From contig CAWFXI010000008.1 of assembly GCA_963819685.1 (NCBI GenBank), positions 124,001-188,000 on the forward strand: DNA of 64,000 bases. The letters run 5' to 3'. Shown here piece after piece: positions 1 to 8,576 of the stretch. Made by a program: the position numbers and the translations under genes. Below the pieces are notes generated by a model, which worked only from the letters and a program-made list of their open reading frames with translations, did no database searches and was not told where the DNA came from. Each line of letters begins with the position of its first letter. Positions within the stretch are counted from its first letter, which is position 1. Source of the DNA: CAIUGU01 sp963819685. Its GTDB lineage: Bacteria > Pseudomonadota > Gammaproteobacteria > Steroidobacterales > Steroidobacteraceae.

Positions 1-431
1 AATTGGGTCTCGATGTTGCTGATGTGCAGATACTCCGCATACAGCGGGTGCTGGCAGCGGCTGCAGTACCACAGAAAACCGTCCTTTTCGTCCGGGCGCC
101 GCCGGCGCTCGACGACCAGGCCCACAGAATGTGCCTGTCGCTGCGGAGAATGCGGTACGTGGGGGGGCAACAACAGGATGTCGCCGGCATGCATCGGGAT
201 GTCGACGACGTGACCGTCCTGGACGGTCTTCAGGACCATCTCACCTTCGAGCTGGTAGAAGAACTCTTCTCCCGGATCGTCATGAAAATCGGTCCGGGCA
301 TTGGGGCCGCCCACCACCATGATGATGAATTCGGTGTCGTGAAACACGAGCCGGTTGCCCACCGGCGGTTTGAGGTCGCCCCGGTGGCGATCGATCCAGT
401 CCCTGAAGTTGAAGGCCTTTAGCGGGTGCAT
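1..431 (-). CDS. nbaC: 3-hydroxyanthranilate 3,4-dioxygenase, partial (C-terminus beyond window)
   Basis: Cupin-fold iron dioxygenase that opens the ring of 3-hydroxyanthranilate in the kynurenine route of tryptophan breakdown. Read on the minus strand it starts with ATG (MHPLKAFNFRDW) and runs 143 codons to the window edge; the family is about 175 residues. The metal site is visible: His50 and Glu56 in DFHDDPGEEFF, and a second His in HVPHSPQR, matching the His/Glu/His triad known from the Cupriavidus enzyme. Near the edge is a CSRC pair, part of the C-terminal rubredoxin-like metal site of bacterial forms. The rest of the pathway is not in this window; the gene diverges from the exported protein at 528. 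Confidence 0.93.
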   Translation of the reverse strand, partial: MHPLKAFNFRDWIDRHRGDLKPPVGNRLVFHDTEFIIMVVGGPNARTDFHDDPGEEFFYQLEGEMVLKTVQDGHVVDIPMHAGDILLLPPHVPHSPQRQAHSVGLVVERRRRPDEKDGFLWYCSRCQHPLYAEYLHISNIETQ

Positions 432-527
432 TTAGTGTCAGTATAAGCGAGCCCCGGGGCTTGCCGCAGTGCGGCTTGCATCTCGGAAGCAGGAGCAGAG
501 AATCCCACAAAAGGCGGCAGGTTGACG

Positions 528-1193
528 ATGGAGAAAACGGCAATGTCTTTCCGCAGCGAAGTTGCAGGCGTATGCATGGCGTTGGCCGTGTCCCTGCTGG
601 CAAACGCGACATTTGCGGCCACGGAGGCGGAACCGATCCAGGCAACCTGGAACGAGCACGACATCTATTTCACCTATATCGCCCGGACCAGCTTTTATTC
701 GTGCCGGTCGCTGGAGGACAAGGTCGAGTGGGTGCTTGAGGAACTGGGTGCCCGCAAGGACCTCAAGGTGCGTTCCTCCGGCTGCATGGAACAGAACATC
801 GGAGAACGCTTCATGAGTGTGCGGATCAAGGCAGCTTTCCCGGTAGTCGCGGTACCGGACGCACAGCTTGACCCCGCAGAGAAAAGCCGGCGGGAACTGG
901 TTGCCAAGGTCCGGGGAGAGTCGAGTGCCGACGGCGAAGCCACGGGGGAATTCCCGGCGGCCCGGACGAAGGTCAAATTTTCAAGGCGTTCCAGGTACCT
1001 TGACGATGGTGACTGCGAACTCCTTGAACAACTGGCGGCGCAGGTGTTTCCGAAGCTGGGGATCCTTGTCGTCCGCGAAAGCAACTGGTGCATCCCGGGC
1101 CAGGTGCAGGTGGGACAGCTGAACCTTGAAGTGGAAGCGCTGAAGGCTTTGCCAAAGCCTGATGAAGCGGTGCCGGAAGGGGTAGCGCCGTAG
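528..1193 (+). CDS. exported protein of unknown function with four mature cysteines
   Basis: I do not recognise the family. The first 30 or so residues form a Sec signal peptide (basic start, hydrophobic core ending ANATFA). The mature part has four cysteines (in YSCRS, SSGCM, DGDCE and NWCIP), which would allow two disulfides in the periplasm. There are no membrane segments after the signal. I chose the ATG at 528; the frame is open to a TTG two codons earlier, and another ATG lies at 543. It stands alone, divergent from the dioxygenase gene and 91 bp before glgP. Confidence 0.7.
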   Translation: MEKTAMSFRSEVAGVCMALAVSLLANATFAATEAEPIQATWNEHDIYFTYIARTSFYSCRSLEDKVEWVLEELGARKDLKVRSSGCMEQNIGERFMSVRIKAAFPVVAVPDAQLDPAEKSRRELVAKVRGESSADGEATGEFPAARTKVKFSRRSRYLDDGDCELLEQLAAQVFPKLGILVVRESNWCIPGQVQVGQLNLEVEALKALPKPDEAVPEGVAP

Positions 1194-1284
1194 TCAGGCG
1201 CGATTCCTGAACGTACGTCACAGCTTTGGGGGCGCCGGCCCGGCGGAATGTTCACTTCGCGTTGCGGCAGCCGTAACCCTCCGC

Positions 1285-3766
1285 ATGAGCGCAAAACAGA
1301 CGGGGCTGGGGTTGCGGCTGAAAAAGCTGGGACTGGTCAGTGAGGAGGGCGAATGGACCGATCGCTACCTGCTCTGTGGCCATCTCGTCGATCCGCGCCA
1401 CGCGCGTCTGCGACAGAAATTCGAGTCAGTCAGCCGTCTGGTGCGCGATCTCGTCGCGCATCGCTGGATGGAAACCCAGAGAGCACGTGAAGAAGCGCAG
1501 TCCAAGCGCGTCCACTATCTCTCGCTGGAATTCCTGCTCGGCCGCACCCTGCGCAACAACATGATGAACCTTGCCGCCGAGCCGCTGGTGCACAAGGCGC
1601 TGGTGGAAGTCGGTTGGGATCTGCAGGAACTCATTGAAGAGGAGCCCGACGCCGGCCTCGGCAACGGCGGTCTTGGGTCGTCTTGCGGCCTGCTTCATCG
1701 ATTCGCTCGCGACGCTGCAGTACCCGGCAATCGGCTACGGATTGCGCTACGAGTACGGCATTTTCCGCCAGGCGATCGATCGCGGTTACCAGGTCGAGCA
1801 TCCGGACAACTGGCTGCGCGAAGTGGATCCCGTGGGAAATCGTGCGTCCGGGCAAGGTCTACGCAGTGCCGCTGAACGCCAGCTTCGACCTCGCATGGCT
1901 CGGCGCTGGACATCAAGCGCGATCAGCCCTCGCACCTGCTGGGTATCGCCTACGACAGACCCGTGGTCGGCTATGGCGGCCGCTGCATCAACACGCTGCG
2001 CCTGTGGGGCGCACAGGCGCCGAGGAACTTCTGATCTTGCAGAGTTTTCGCAGGGTGACTTCGCCGGCGCCGTCATCCAGAACGTGGCCGCCGAATCATT
2101 GACGCGCGTGCTCTATCCGGACGACTCCACGATGGCAGGTCGTGCGCTGCGTTTCCTGCAGCAGTACTTCATGGTGAGCTGTTCGCTGCAGGACATCGTT
2201 GCGCGCTTCACCAGGAGCGGCAAGCCTGACTGGAGCACCTTCCCGGAGCGCGTGGCGATCCAGATGAACGACACGCACCCGGCGCTGTCGGTCGCGGAAC
2301 TGATGCGCATCCTGCTCGATCAGGCCCATCTGCTCGTGGGAGAAGGCCTGGGATCTGACGGTGCGCACGCTGGCCTATACCAATCACACGCTGCTGCCCG
2401 AGGCGCTCGAGAAGTGGCCGGTGGAGCTGTTCGAGATCCTGATTCCGCGGCACCTCGAGATCATCTACGAGATCAACCAGCGCTTCACTCGACGAACTGC
2501 GTCGCCGCTTTCCGGGCGATGACGCGCGTGTACAGCGCATGAGTCTGATCGAAGAGGGGTCACGGCGCCGCGTGCGCATGGCGCATCTGGCGGTCGTCGG
2601 TTCCCACAGCACCAACGGCGTTGCGGCGATCCACTCCGATCTGCTGCGCACGCGAGTGCTGAGCGAATTCTCGGAGTTTTTTCCGGGCCGGTTCAACAAC
2701 AAGACCAATGGCGTGACTCCGCGCCGCTGGATGCAGCAGGCCAACCCTTCGCTCTGCGCAGCTCATCGATCGCAGCCATCGGCGGCGACTGGGTGACGAA
2801 CCTGGAGCGGCTGCGCGAATTGCTGCTGTTCGTGGACGACGCGGAGTTCCGCGGCGAGTTCCGCGCGGCGAAAAGCCAGGCCAAGCTTGCGTTCGCGAAG
2901 TGGCTGCAGGCCACCCACGGGATCACGGTGGATCCGCAGTCGATCTTCGACAGCCAGATCAAGCGCATGCACGAGTACAAGCGCCAGCTGCTGAATGTGC
3001 TGCACATCGTGGTGTTGTACAACCGGTTGCGTGCCGATCCGGGGCAGACGTTCGCGCCGCGCACATTCTTCTTCGCCGGCAAGGCTGCACCTGCCTATCA
3101 GCTGGCCAAGCTGCATCATCAAGCTGATCAACAGCGTTTCCGCAACGGTCAATGCGGATCCGGTGTCGCGCGACCGTCTGACCGTGCTGTTTCTGCCGGA
3201 GTACAACGTCAGCCTGGCCGAGCGGCTGATTCCGGCCACCGACGTGTCCGAGCAGATTTCCACGGCAGGCTATGAAGCGAGCGGCACCGGCAACATGAAG
3301 TTCATGATGAACGGCGCGCTGACGATCGGCACGCGCGATGGCGCCACAATCGAGATGGCCGAAGCGGCCGGCGAGGAGAACTTCTTCCTGTTTGGCCTGA
3401 CGTGCGCAGCAGGTGGCCGACAGCGCCGGGTGGTACAGACCCGTGGTGGCACTATGAGAACGAACCGGAGACACGCGCCGCGCTGGATCTGATCTTCTCG
3501 GATCACTTCAATCGGAACGAGCCCGGCATCTTCGCGCCGATCCGCCATGCGCTGCTGGAGTCGAGGCGATCACTTACCGTCATCTGGCGGATCTGACCGA
3601 CTACGCGCGCGCGCACCGCGAGGCGGCAGCACTGTATGGCGATCCGGATGCGTGGACACGCAAGGCCATCATCAACGTGGCCAGCTCAGGGCGGTTCTCG
3701 AGTGATCGCACCATCCGCGAGTACGCCGAGCAGATCTGGAACCTGAAGGTTTCACCTGTCAGTTGA
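1285..3766 (+). pseudogene. glgP: glycogen/starch phosphorylase, interrupted by 13 single-base insertions
   Basis: GT35 phosphorylase, which releases glucose-1-phosphate from glycogen using PLP. Conserved segments run in order through all three frames: EEPDAGLGNGGLG, NTLRLWGAQAP, QMNDTHPALSVAEL, FNNKTNGVTPRRW, and the PLP-lysine segment EASGTGNMKF. I placed frame changes near 1677, 1831, 1893, 2032, 2336, 2487, 2755, 2777, 3114, 3403, 3437, 3564 and 3574. Every one is a +1 base. Removing 13 bases gives 822 residues, normal for the family. No stop-creating substitution or loss of a catalytic residue was seen, so sequence error is more likely than real decay. No other glycogen genes are adjacent. 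Confidence 0.9.
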
Positions 3767-3811
3767 TCCGGATTAGAGACCAACCTGGCGGGCGATCCCA
3801 TACGCCGAAGC

Positions 3812-4645
3812 CTAATCGCCAACATTCAATCCGGACGAACTGCACGGCACGAAAACCGGCGCCTGCTCTGCATCCAGTCTGACGGCGCAGAGCTTCCCGC
3901 CCCACACGCAACCCGTGTCGATGGACAGTATCCCGTCTCCTGAGTGATAACCGAGAGCGGACCAGTGGCCGCAGACAATGCGCAGTGACCGCGATCGACG
4001 GCCAGGGACGCGAAACCATGGCAGCAGGCCGCGCGGTGCGTTGTCGAGGGTGCCTTTGTATTTCAGATCAAGGCGACCGTCGCCGTCGCAGAAGCGCAGA
4101 CGCGTGAAACAGTTGGTGATGAAACGCAGCCGTGCATGACCGATCAGATCATCCGACCAGCGGTCCGGCTGGTTGCCGTACATGTGCGCGAACAGTTCGC
4201 TTGCGGTGGTTTCATCACGCAGCGCAGTCTCCAGCTCGTTCGCACATTTTGTTGCCAGCGCGAGATCCCACTGCGGGGGCAGCCCGGCGTGAATCATCGT
4301 ATAGCCAAGCGCAGCGTCGTGGTGCAGCAGCGGCTGGTGGCGCAGCCAATGCAGAAGTTCATCACGATCGGGCGCGTCGAGGATCTCTGCGAGCGTATCG
4401 CCCTCCCGCGTGCCGCCACCTTGAGCGGCTGCCAGCAGATGCAGATCGTGATTGCCGAGGACGGTCGTGACGGCCGGGCCCAACGCTTTCACCCGGCGTA
4501 ACACTTCGAGTGACCTGGGTCCGCGATTGACGAGATCGCCAGTCAGCCAGAGACGATCCCGCGCAGCGTCGAAGTGGATAAGGTCGAGCAGCTGCTCGAA
4601 TTCGTCATCGCATCCCTGAATGTCGCCGATGGCGTAGACGGACAT
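3812..4645 (-). CDS. apaH: symmetrical bis(5'-nucleosyl)-tetraphosphatase ApaH
   Basis: Hydrolyses diadenosine tetraphosphate to two ADP and can remove Np4N caps from RNA. It is a 277-residue metallophosphatase with the three metal-binding blocks in order: GDIQGC (residues 7-12), GDLVNRGP and GNHDLHLL. The length fits the family. It is the last gene of the minus-strand run lptD-surA-pdxA-rsmA-apaG-apaH, the usual gammaproteobacterial order, separated from apaG by a 139-bp word-repeat spacer. It faces the end of glgP 45 bp away. Confidence 0.96.
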   Translation of the reverse strand: MSVYAIGDIQGCDDEFEQLLDLIHFDAARDRLWLTGDLVNRGPRSLEVLRRVKALGPAVTTVLGNHDLHLLAAAQGGGTREGDTLAEILDAPDRDELLHWLRHQPLLHHDAALGYTMIHAGLPPQWDLALATKCANELETALRDETTASELFAHMYGNQPDRWSDDLIGHARLRFITNCFTRLRFCDGDGRLDLKYKGTLDNAPRGLLPWFRVPGRRSRSLRIVCGHWSALGYHSGDGILSIDTGCVWGGKLCAVRLDAEQAPVFVPCSSSGLNVGD

Positions 4646-4784
4646 GGGAAGGGCTACAGGCTACGGGCTCGCGGGCTACAGCCAGAAAAAGATCAGGAAC
4701 ATCTGGAACTCCGAAAATGAACCCGGTCTCTTCCTCGAAGCCCGAAGCCCGAAGCCCGTCACGCCGTCAAGCCCGAAGCCGCAT
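4646..4784. repeat. intergenic heptamer-word spacer able to fold back
   Basis: The spacer between apaG and apaH has no gene. It contains variants of a 7-base word: GGCTACA, GGCTACG and GGCTCGC on the plus strand at about 4661-4682, and CGAAGCC three times in a row from about 4736 to 4758, whose reverse complement is GGCTTCG. The two word clusters are imperfectly complementary, so a transcript could form a long hairpin between the two cistrons. Confidence 0.6.
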
Positions 4785-5192
4785 CTAATGCAGCACTCCG
4801 GGGATCGCGAGCGTGAAGGGAGCGATCGGAGCATCGAACTTATGGCCGTCGTCGGCCAGCATCTGGTAAGTGCCCTGCATGGCGCCTACCGGTGTTTCCA
4901 GATAGGCGCCGCTTGAGTAGCGGAAACCCTGACCCGGCAGAATGTAGGGCTGTTCGCCGACCACACCTTCACCGCGGACTTCCTGCACCTTGCCATTCGC
5001 ATCGGTGATGACCCAATGCCGCGTCAACAGGCGCGCAGGGACCTGGCCTTCATTGCGGACCGTGATCGTGTAGGCGAAGAAGTAGCGGCTTTCGTCCGGC
5101 TTCGACTGGTCATCGACATAACTGGCCGACACGTCGACCTGGATCTTGTGTCTGGACGTGCGGGGAGATGTGCTGGTTTCGATGGTGGTCAC
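4785..5192 (-). CDS. apaG: ApaG (Co2+/Mg2+ efflux-associated) protein
   Basis: Small fibronectin-III-fold protein of unsettled biochemical role, linked genetically to Ap4A metabolism and divalent metal resistance. The 135-residue product shows the family core: YFFAYTITVRNEG, LLTRHWVITDANG, GVVGEQPYILPG and a C-terminal FDAPIAPFTLAIP. It sits between rsmA upstream and apaH downstream on the minus strand. The gap to rsmA is filled almost exactly by one copy of the dispersed multi-hairpin element. Confidence 0.95.
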   Translation of the reverse strand: MTTIETSTSPRTSRHKIQVDVSASYVDDQSKPDESRYFFAYTITVRNEGQVPARLLTRHWVITDANGKVQEVRGEGVVGEQPYILPGQGFRYSSGAYLETPVGAMQGTYQMLADDGHKFDAPIAPFTLAIPGVLH

Positions 5193-5198
5193 GGCAGC

Positions 5199-5375
5199 AT
5201 TCTATCAGGTTGATGCAAAAGTCTGTCCGTGCCTTTTGCATCTGGAGCCAGCGAAAAGCGTGGTTTTCACTGGCTCCCGAAATCGAACGAGACGGCACTC
5301 GTTGATTTCGCCGAGTCGTCCGTGACCCGGCCTAGCAGGACGCTGCAAAGTCCAAGACAGCGCCCTGCTATTCTA
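5199..5375 (+). repeat. dispersed multi-hairpin element, copy A
   Basis: About 177 bp, shared with copies at 10801-10973 (inverted) and 26651-26820. Five stems follow one another: ATGCAAAAG/CTTTTGCAT at the 5' end; GGAGCCAG...CTGGCTCC around a GAAAAGCGTGGTTTTC core; GAAATCGAACGAG pairing with CTCGTTGATTTC; a GAGTC...GACCC stem; and AGCAGGACGCTG pairing with CAGCGCCCTGCT at the 3' end. The ends start CAGGTTG and finish CGCCCTG, a short terminal inverted repeat. ATTCTA occurs on both flanks (5199-5204 and 5370-5375), possibly a target duplication. The rsmA stop codon lies in the right flank. Confidence 0.85.
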
Positions 5376-6194
5376 GCCGGTATTGCTGCCGCGAATCAGC
5401 TGCTCGGCCACTGCGCGCGCGAGCGCTGCAAAATCCGCAGGCGCCAGCACTTCTGCCCTCAAGGCAGGATCAATGCCCGCTTTTGTAAATTCAGATTCGC
5501 CGAGCAGTGTCTTGAGCGAGTTCCTCAAGGTCTTGCGTCTTTGTCCGAATGCGGCCGCGACGATGGCGGCGTACAGGTCCGGGTGGTCGAGCGTGAAAGA
5601 TGGCTCAAGGTGCGGGCGCAACCGGACATAAGTGGAGATGACTCTGGGCGGTGGCCGGAATGCACCCGGGCCAATATCGAACAGTGGTTCTACCGTGACC
5701 CACGGGGCAAGCATCACCGAGAGCCTTCCATAGGCCTCATCACCTGGTCCCGCTGCCATCCGGTCGACGACTTCCTTCTGGAGCATGAAGTGCATGTCCT
5801 CGATGTGAGCGCGCACCTCGATCAACCTGAACAGCAGCGGAGTCGAGATGTTGTAAGGCAGGTTGCCGATCACCCGCAGCTTCCTGGTGTCGGGCGCGCC
5901 CCGGAGCGTCGCGAAATCAAACTCGAGCACATCGCCGCCGTGGATGCGCAGTTCGCCGCTGGGGCGGGGCGCCGCTTCCAGTGCAGCGATCGCATCACGA
6001 TCGATCTCGATGACATCGAGAGAGCCGTGACGGGCAAGCAGCGGCCAGGTCAATGCGCCGAGACCAGGCCCGATCTCCACGAGACGATCGCCCTGCCGGG
6101 GCGCAATCGCGTCGACGATGCGTGCGATGACGTGTGGATCGTGCAGGAAATGCTGCCCGAATCGCTTGCGTGGCACATGCCTGGAAGGGTGCAC
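5373..6194 (-). CDS. rsmA: 16S rRNA (adenine1518-N6/adenine1519-N6)-dimethyltransferase
   Basis: SAM-dependent enzyme that dimethylates two adjacent adenines near the 3' end of 16S rRNA (KsgA). Visible motifs: KRFGQHFLHD at the N-terminus, the SAM loop EIGPGLGALT, and the catalytic NLPYNIS. The start is uncertain. The frame is open upstream into pdxA, but family alignment needs only a few residues before KRFGQHFL, so GTG at 6194 (AAGG seven to eight bases upstream) or GTG at 6176 are the candidates; both fall just after the pdxA stop. From 6194 the length is 273 residues, normal for the family. It is read within the lptD-to-apaH series. Confidence 0.95.
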   Translation of the reverse strand: MHPSRHVPRKRFGQHFLHDPHVIARIVDAIAPRQGDRLVEIGPGLGALTWPLLARHGSLDVIEIDRDAIAALEAAPRPSGELRIHGGDVLEFDFATLRGAPDTRKLRVIGNLPYNISTPLLFRLIEVRAHIEDMHFMLQKEVVDRMAAGPGDEAYGRLSVMLAPWVTVEPLFDIGPGAFRPPPRVISTYVRLRPHLEPSFTLDHPDLYAAIVAAAFGQRRKTLRNSLKTLLGESEFTKAGIDPALRAEVLAPADFAALARAVAEQLIRGSNTG

Positions 6195-6213
6195 GGGTAT
6201 GCCTTGCCGAAGC

Positions 6214-7227
6214 CTAACCGGCTGCTCTGGCAGGCGACGTCGATCGCTTCCCGGCCAATTCGATGGCAAGTTCAAGAGCGGCCGCGAGACTTCCCGCATC
6301 TGCGCGGCCCGTACCCGCGAGGTCGAGCGCCGTCCCATGATCGACCGACGTCCGCACGATCGGCAGACCGAGTGTGACGTTCACAGCCTGACCGAAGCCG
6401 GCATGCTTGAGCACGGGCAGCCCCTGGTCGTGGTACATCGCCAGTACGACATCGGCCTGGGACAGCATCGATGGAATGAAGGCCGTGTCGGCCGGCACGG
6501 GTCCCGTCAGTGCAAGACCCTGAGCACGCAATGCCTCGACGACCGGCGTTATCACCGCGATTTCCTCTTGTCCCAGGTGGCCGGATTCACCCGCATGGGG
6601 ATTCAGCCCACAGACGAGAATCCGCGGACGGGACAACCCGAACTGGGAGCGCAGGCTGGCATCGAGGATCGAGATGACTCGCGCCAGCGATTCCCGCGTG
6701 ATGGCGCGACTGACCTCGATCAACGGCAGATGGGTGGTCGCGAGCGCAACTCTCAGGCTCCCCGAGACCAGCATCATCACCGGGTAGTGTCCTCCCGTGC
6801 GCTCCGCCAGATATTCCGTGTGACCTGAAAACGCCACGCCTGCATCATTGATTACGCCCTTGTGCACCGGCGCAGTGACCATCGCAGCAAATTCCCCGTG
6901 CAGGCAGCCGTCCGCGGCGCGATCGAGCAGGTTGAGTACATAGCGGGCATTGCCCGAGTCCAGGTGCCCGGCTTTAACTGCATTGGCGGTGGTGACTGGC
7001 AGAACAGTCAAGGTGCCTCGCGCAGCCGGCAGCGAAGGGCTATTTGCGACGTAAGGTTGAATCGCGAGGGTGAGTCCCAAAGCCCTGGAACGATCAGTCA
7101 GTACTGCGGGATCCGCTGCGATGACCAGCTCGCAGTTCCAGGGTTGACGCGCGATCTCGATACAGAGGTCCGGGCCGATTCCGGCCGGTTCACCGGAAGT
7201 CAGGATGAGTGCGCGGAACCATCTCAC
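6214..7227 (-). CDS. pdxA: 4-hydroxythreonine-4-phosphate dehydrogenase
   Basis: NAD-dependent step of de novo pyridoxal-phosphate synthesis. The 337-residue protein starts near TSGEPAGIGPDL and has the family blocks TAPVHKGVIN, FSGHTEYLAE, CGLNPHAGE and AMYHDQGLPVLK, which carry substrate and metal ligands. The start is GTG at 7227, overlapping the surA stop by four bases, so translation is probably coupled. Pyridoxal phosphate is the cofactor of Dat and of glycogen phosphorylase, also in this window, though nothing shows co-regulation. Confidence 0.96.
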   Translation of the reverse strand: MRWFRALILTSGEPAGIGPDLCIEIARQPWNCELVIAADPAVLTDRSRALGLTLAIQPYVANSPSLPAARGTLTVLPVTTANAVKAGHLDSGNARYVLNLLDRAADGCLHGEFAAMVTAPVHKGVINDAGVAFSGHTEYLAERTGGHYPVMMLVSGSLRVALATTHLPLIEVSRAITRESLARVISILDASLRSQFGLSRPRILVCGLNPHAGESGHLGQEEIAVITPVVEALRAQGLALTGPVPADTAFIPSMLSQADVVLAMYHDQGLPVLKHAGFGQAVNVTLGLPIVRTSVDHGTALDLAGTGRADAGSLAAALELAIELAGKRSTSPARAAG

Positions 7228-8555
7228 ATCTTGTATTCGACGAAGGCCTCATCCCGAAGTCGTCGCAACCACAATTCGGTTTCTTCCTCGGCCTTCGATT
7301 CCCTCAAGGCTGCAAACGCACGATTGCGGCGGACGTCGTCCGTTGTGTCGTGCATGCGTCGACCGAGAAGCTGCACAATGTGCCAGCCATATTGCGACTT
7401 GAACGGCTGACTGATCTCGCCTTCCTTCAGGGCGTCCAACTGGCGTTCGAATTCGGGCACGAATGAACCCGGACCCGTCCACCCGAGATCTCCGCCATCG
7501 ACCGCCGAGCCCTTGTCGGCCGAATTCACTGCTGCGATGGCGGCAAAATCCTCGTTCTGGTCGACGATGCGAGTGCGGATGGCGGCGAGCTTCTGCTCAA
7601 CCGTGCTGTCGTCTTCCAGTTCGTTGGTCTGCAGCAGGATGTGACGCGCATGGACCTGGGACTGGACGGCTTGTTCGATACCACCGCGTACTTCAATCAG
7701 TTTGAAAATATGGAAGCCGCTGGGCGTGCGCAAAGGTTCCGTGACATCGCCTGGCTTCATCCCGGGAATCGCGTCCACGACGATGGACGGTAACTGCGAT
7801 CCCGGACGCCAGCCAAGTGCGCCGCCATTCACATTGGTGCCGCTGTCGGAATAGGTCACTGCCAATTGGGCGAAGTCCTCGCCGCCTCGGGCCTTGGCAA
7901 AAACTTCCTGCGCGCGTGCTTCGCGGTCTGCCAGCTCGTCGCTGGTTGCAGAGACTGGTACTGCGACCAGGATATGCGCCAGGTTGTATTCAGATGTCTG
8001 GTCGACACCGTTCTTCTGTCTGGCAAGAAACTGGTCGAGCTCGCGCGGCGAGACGTTGATCCGTTGCAACACGTCGCGCTGCCGGAGGATCTGCAGCTGC
8101 AAGTCCTTGCGCATGGAGTCGCGAAAGTCCCGGTAGTCGATGCCCTGTTCTTCGAGAGCGCGAGGCAGGTCACTGAAAGCGACCTTGTTGCGGACCGCCA
8201 GGTCGTTCAGCGCGTTGTTCAGCATTTCGTCCGACACGGAAATGCCCACCTTCTTGGCGCGCTGGATCTGGATTTCCTCGACCACCAGCCGTTCCAGTAC
8301 CTGCTTGCGCAGAACGGCGGGAGGGGGCAGTTCCGTCTTCTGTTCCCTCAGCCGACGGGTAATGTTGGTCACCTCGGCTTCGAGCTGGCTGTTCAGCACC
8401 ACGCCTTCATTGACGACGGCGGCGATGCCGTCGAGCAACACGCCGCTTCCCTGCGGGGAAGGTTGCGCAGTGGACGTGGCAGCCAGGCCGGGGCTCTGCC
8501 AGCCAATGGCAGCCAGCGTGACGGCAAGCAACAGGGGAAAAAACGGGTGTTTCAT
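7224..8555 (-). CDS. surA: periplasmic chaperone/peptidyl-prolyl isomerase SurA
   Basis: Escorts unfolded outer-membrane proteins, including LptD, across the periplasm. A signal peptide (MKHPFFPLLLAVTLAAIG) is followed by a SurA N-terminal helical domain that starts VLLDGIAAVVNEGVVLNSQ, two parvulin domains (the first around YNLAHILVAVPV, the second around VHARHILLQTN), and a short C-terminal helix. From the ATG at 8555 it is 443 residues; the frame is also open to a TTG at 8570. It lies 21 bp after lptD and overlaps pdxA, so lptD-surA-pdxA probably share a transcript. Confidence 0.96.
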   Translation of the reverse strand: MKHPFFPLLLAVTLAAIGWQSPGLAATSTAQPSPQGSGVLLDGIAAVVNEGVVLNSQLEAEVTNITRRLREQKTELPPPAVLRKQVLERLVVEEIQIQRAKKVGISVSDEMLNNALNDLAVRNKVAFSDLPRALEEQGIDYRDFRDSMRKDLQLQILRQRDVLQRINVSPRELDQFLARQKNGVDQTSEYNLAHILVAVPVSATSDELADREARAQEVFAKARGGEDFAQLAVTYSDSGTNVNGGALGWRPGSQLPSIVVDAIPGMKPGDVTEPLRTPSGFHIFKLIEVRGGIEQAVQSQVHARHILLQTNELEDDSTVEQKLAAIRTRIVDQNEDFAAIAAVNSADKGSAVDGGDLGWTGPGSFVPEFERQLDALKEGEISQPFKSQYGWHIVQLLGRRMHDTTDDVRRNRAFAALRESKAEEETELWLRRLRDEAFVEYKM

Positions 8556-8576
8556 GGCGGCAATTGGCAACGAATC

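Noticed and set aside
1285..3766. Programmed ribosomal frameshifting in glgP
   Set aside because: Thirteen shifts in one gene with no shared slippery site cannot be programmed frameshifting.
5370..5375. ATTCTA flanks as proof of transposition for all copies
   Set aside because: Only copy A has the direct repeat on both sides; copies B and C do not show a matching pair, so it may be chance.
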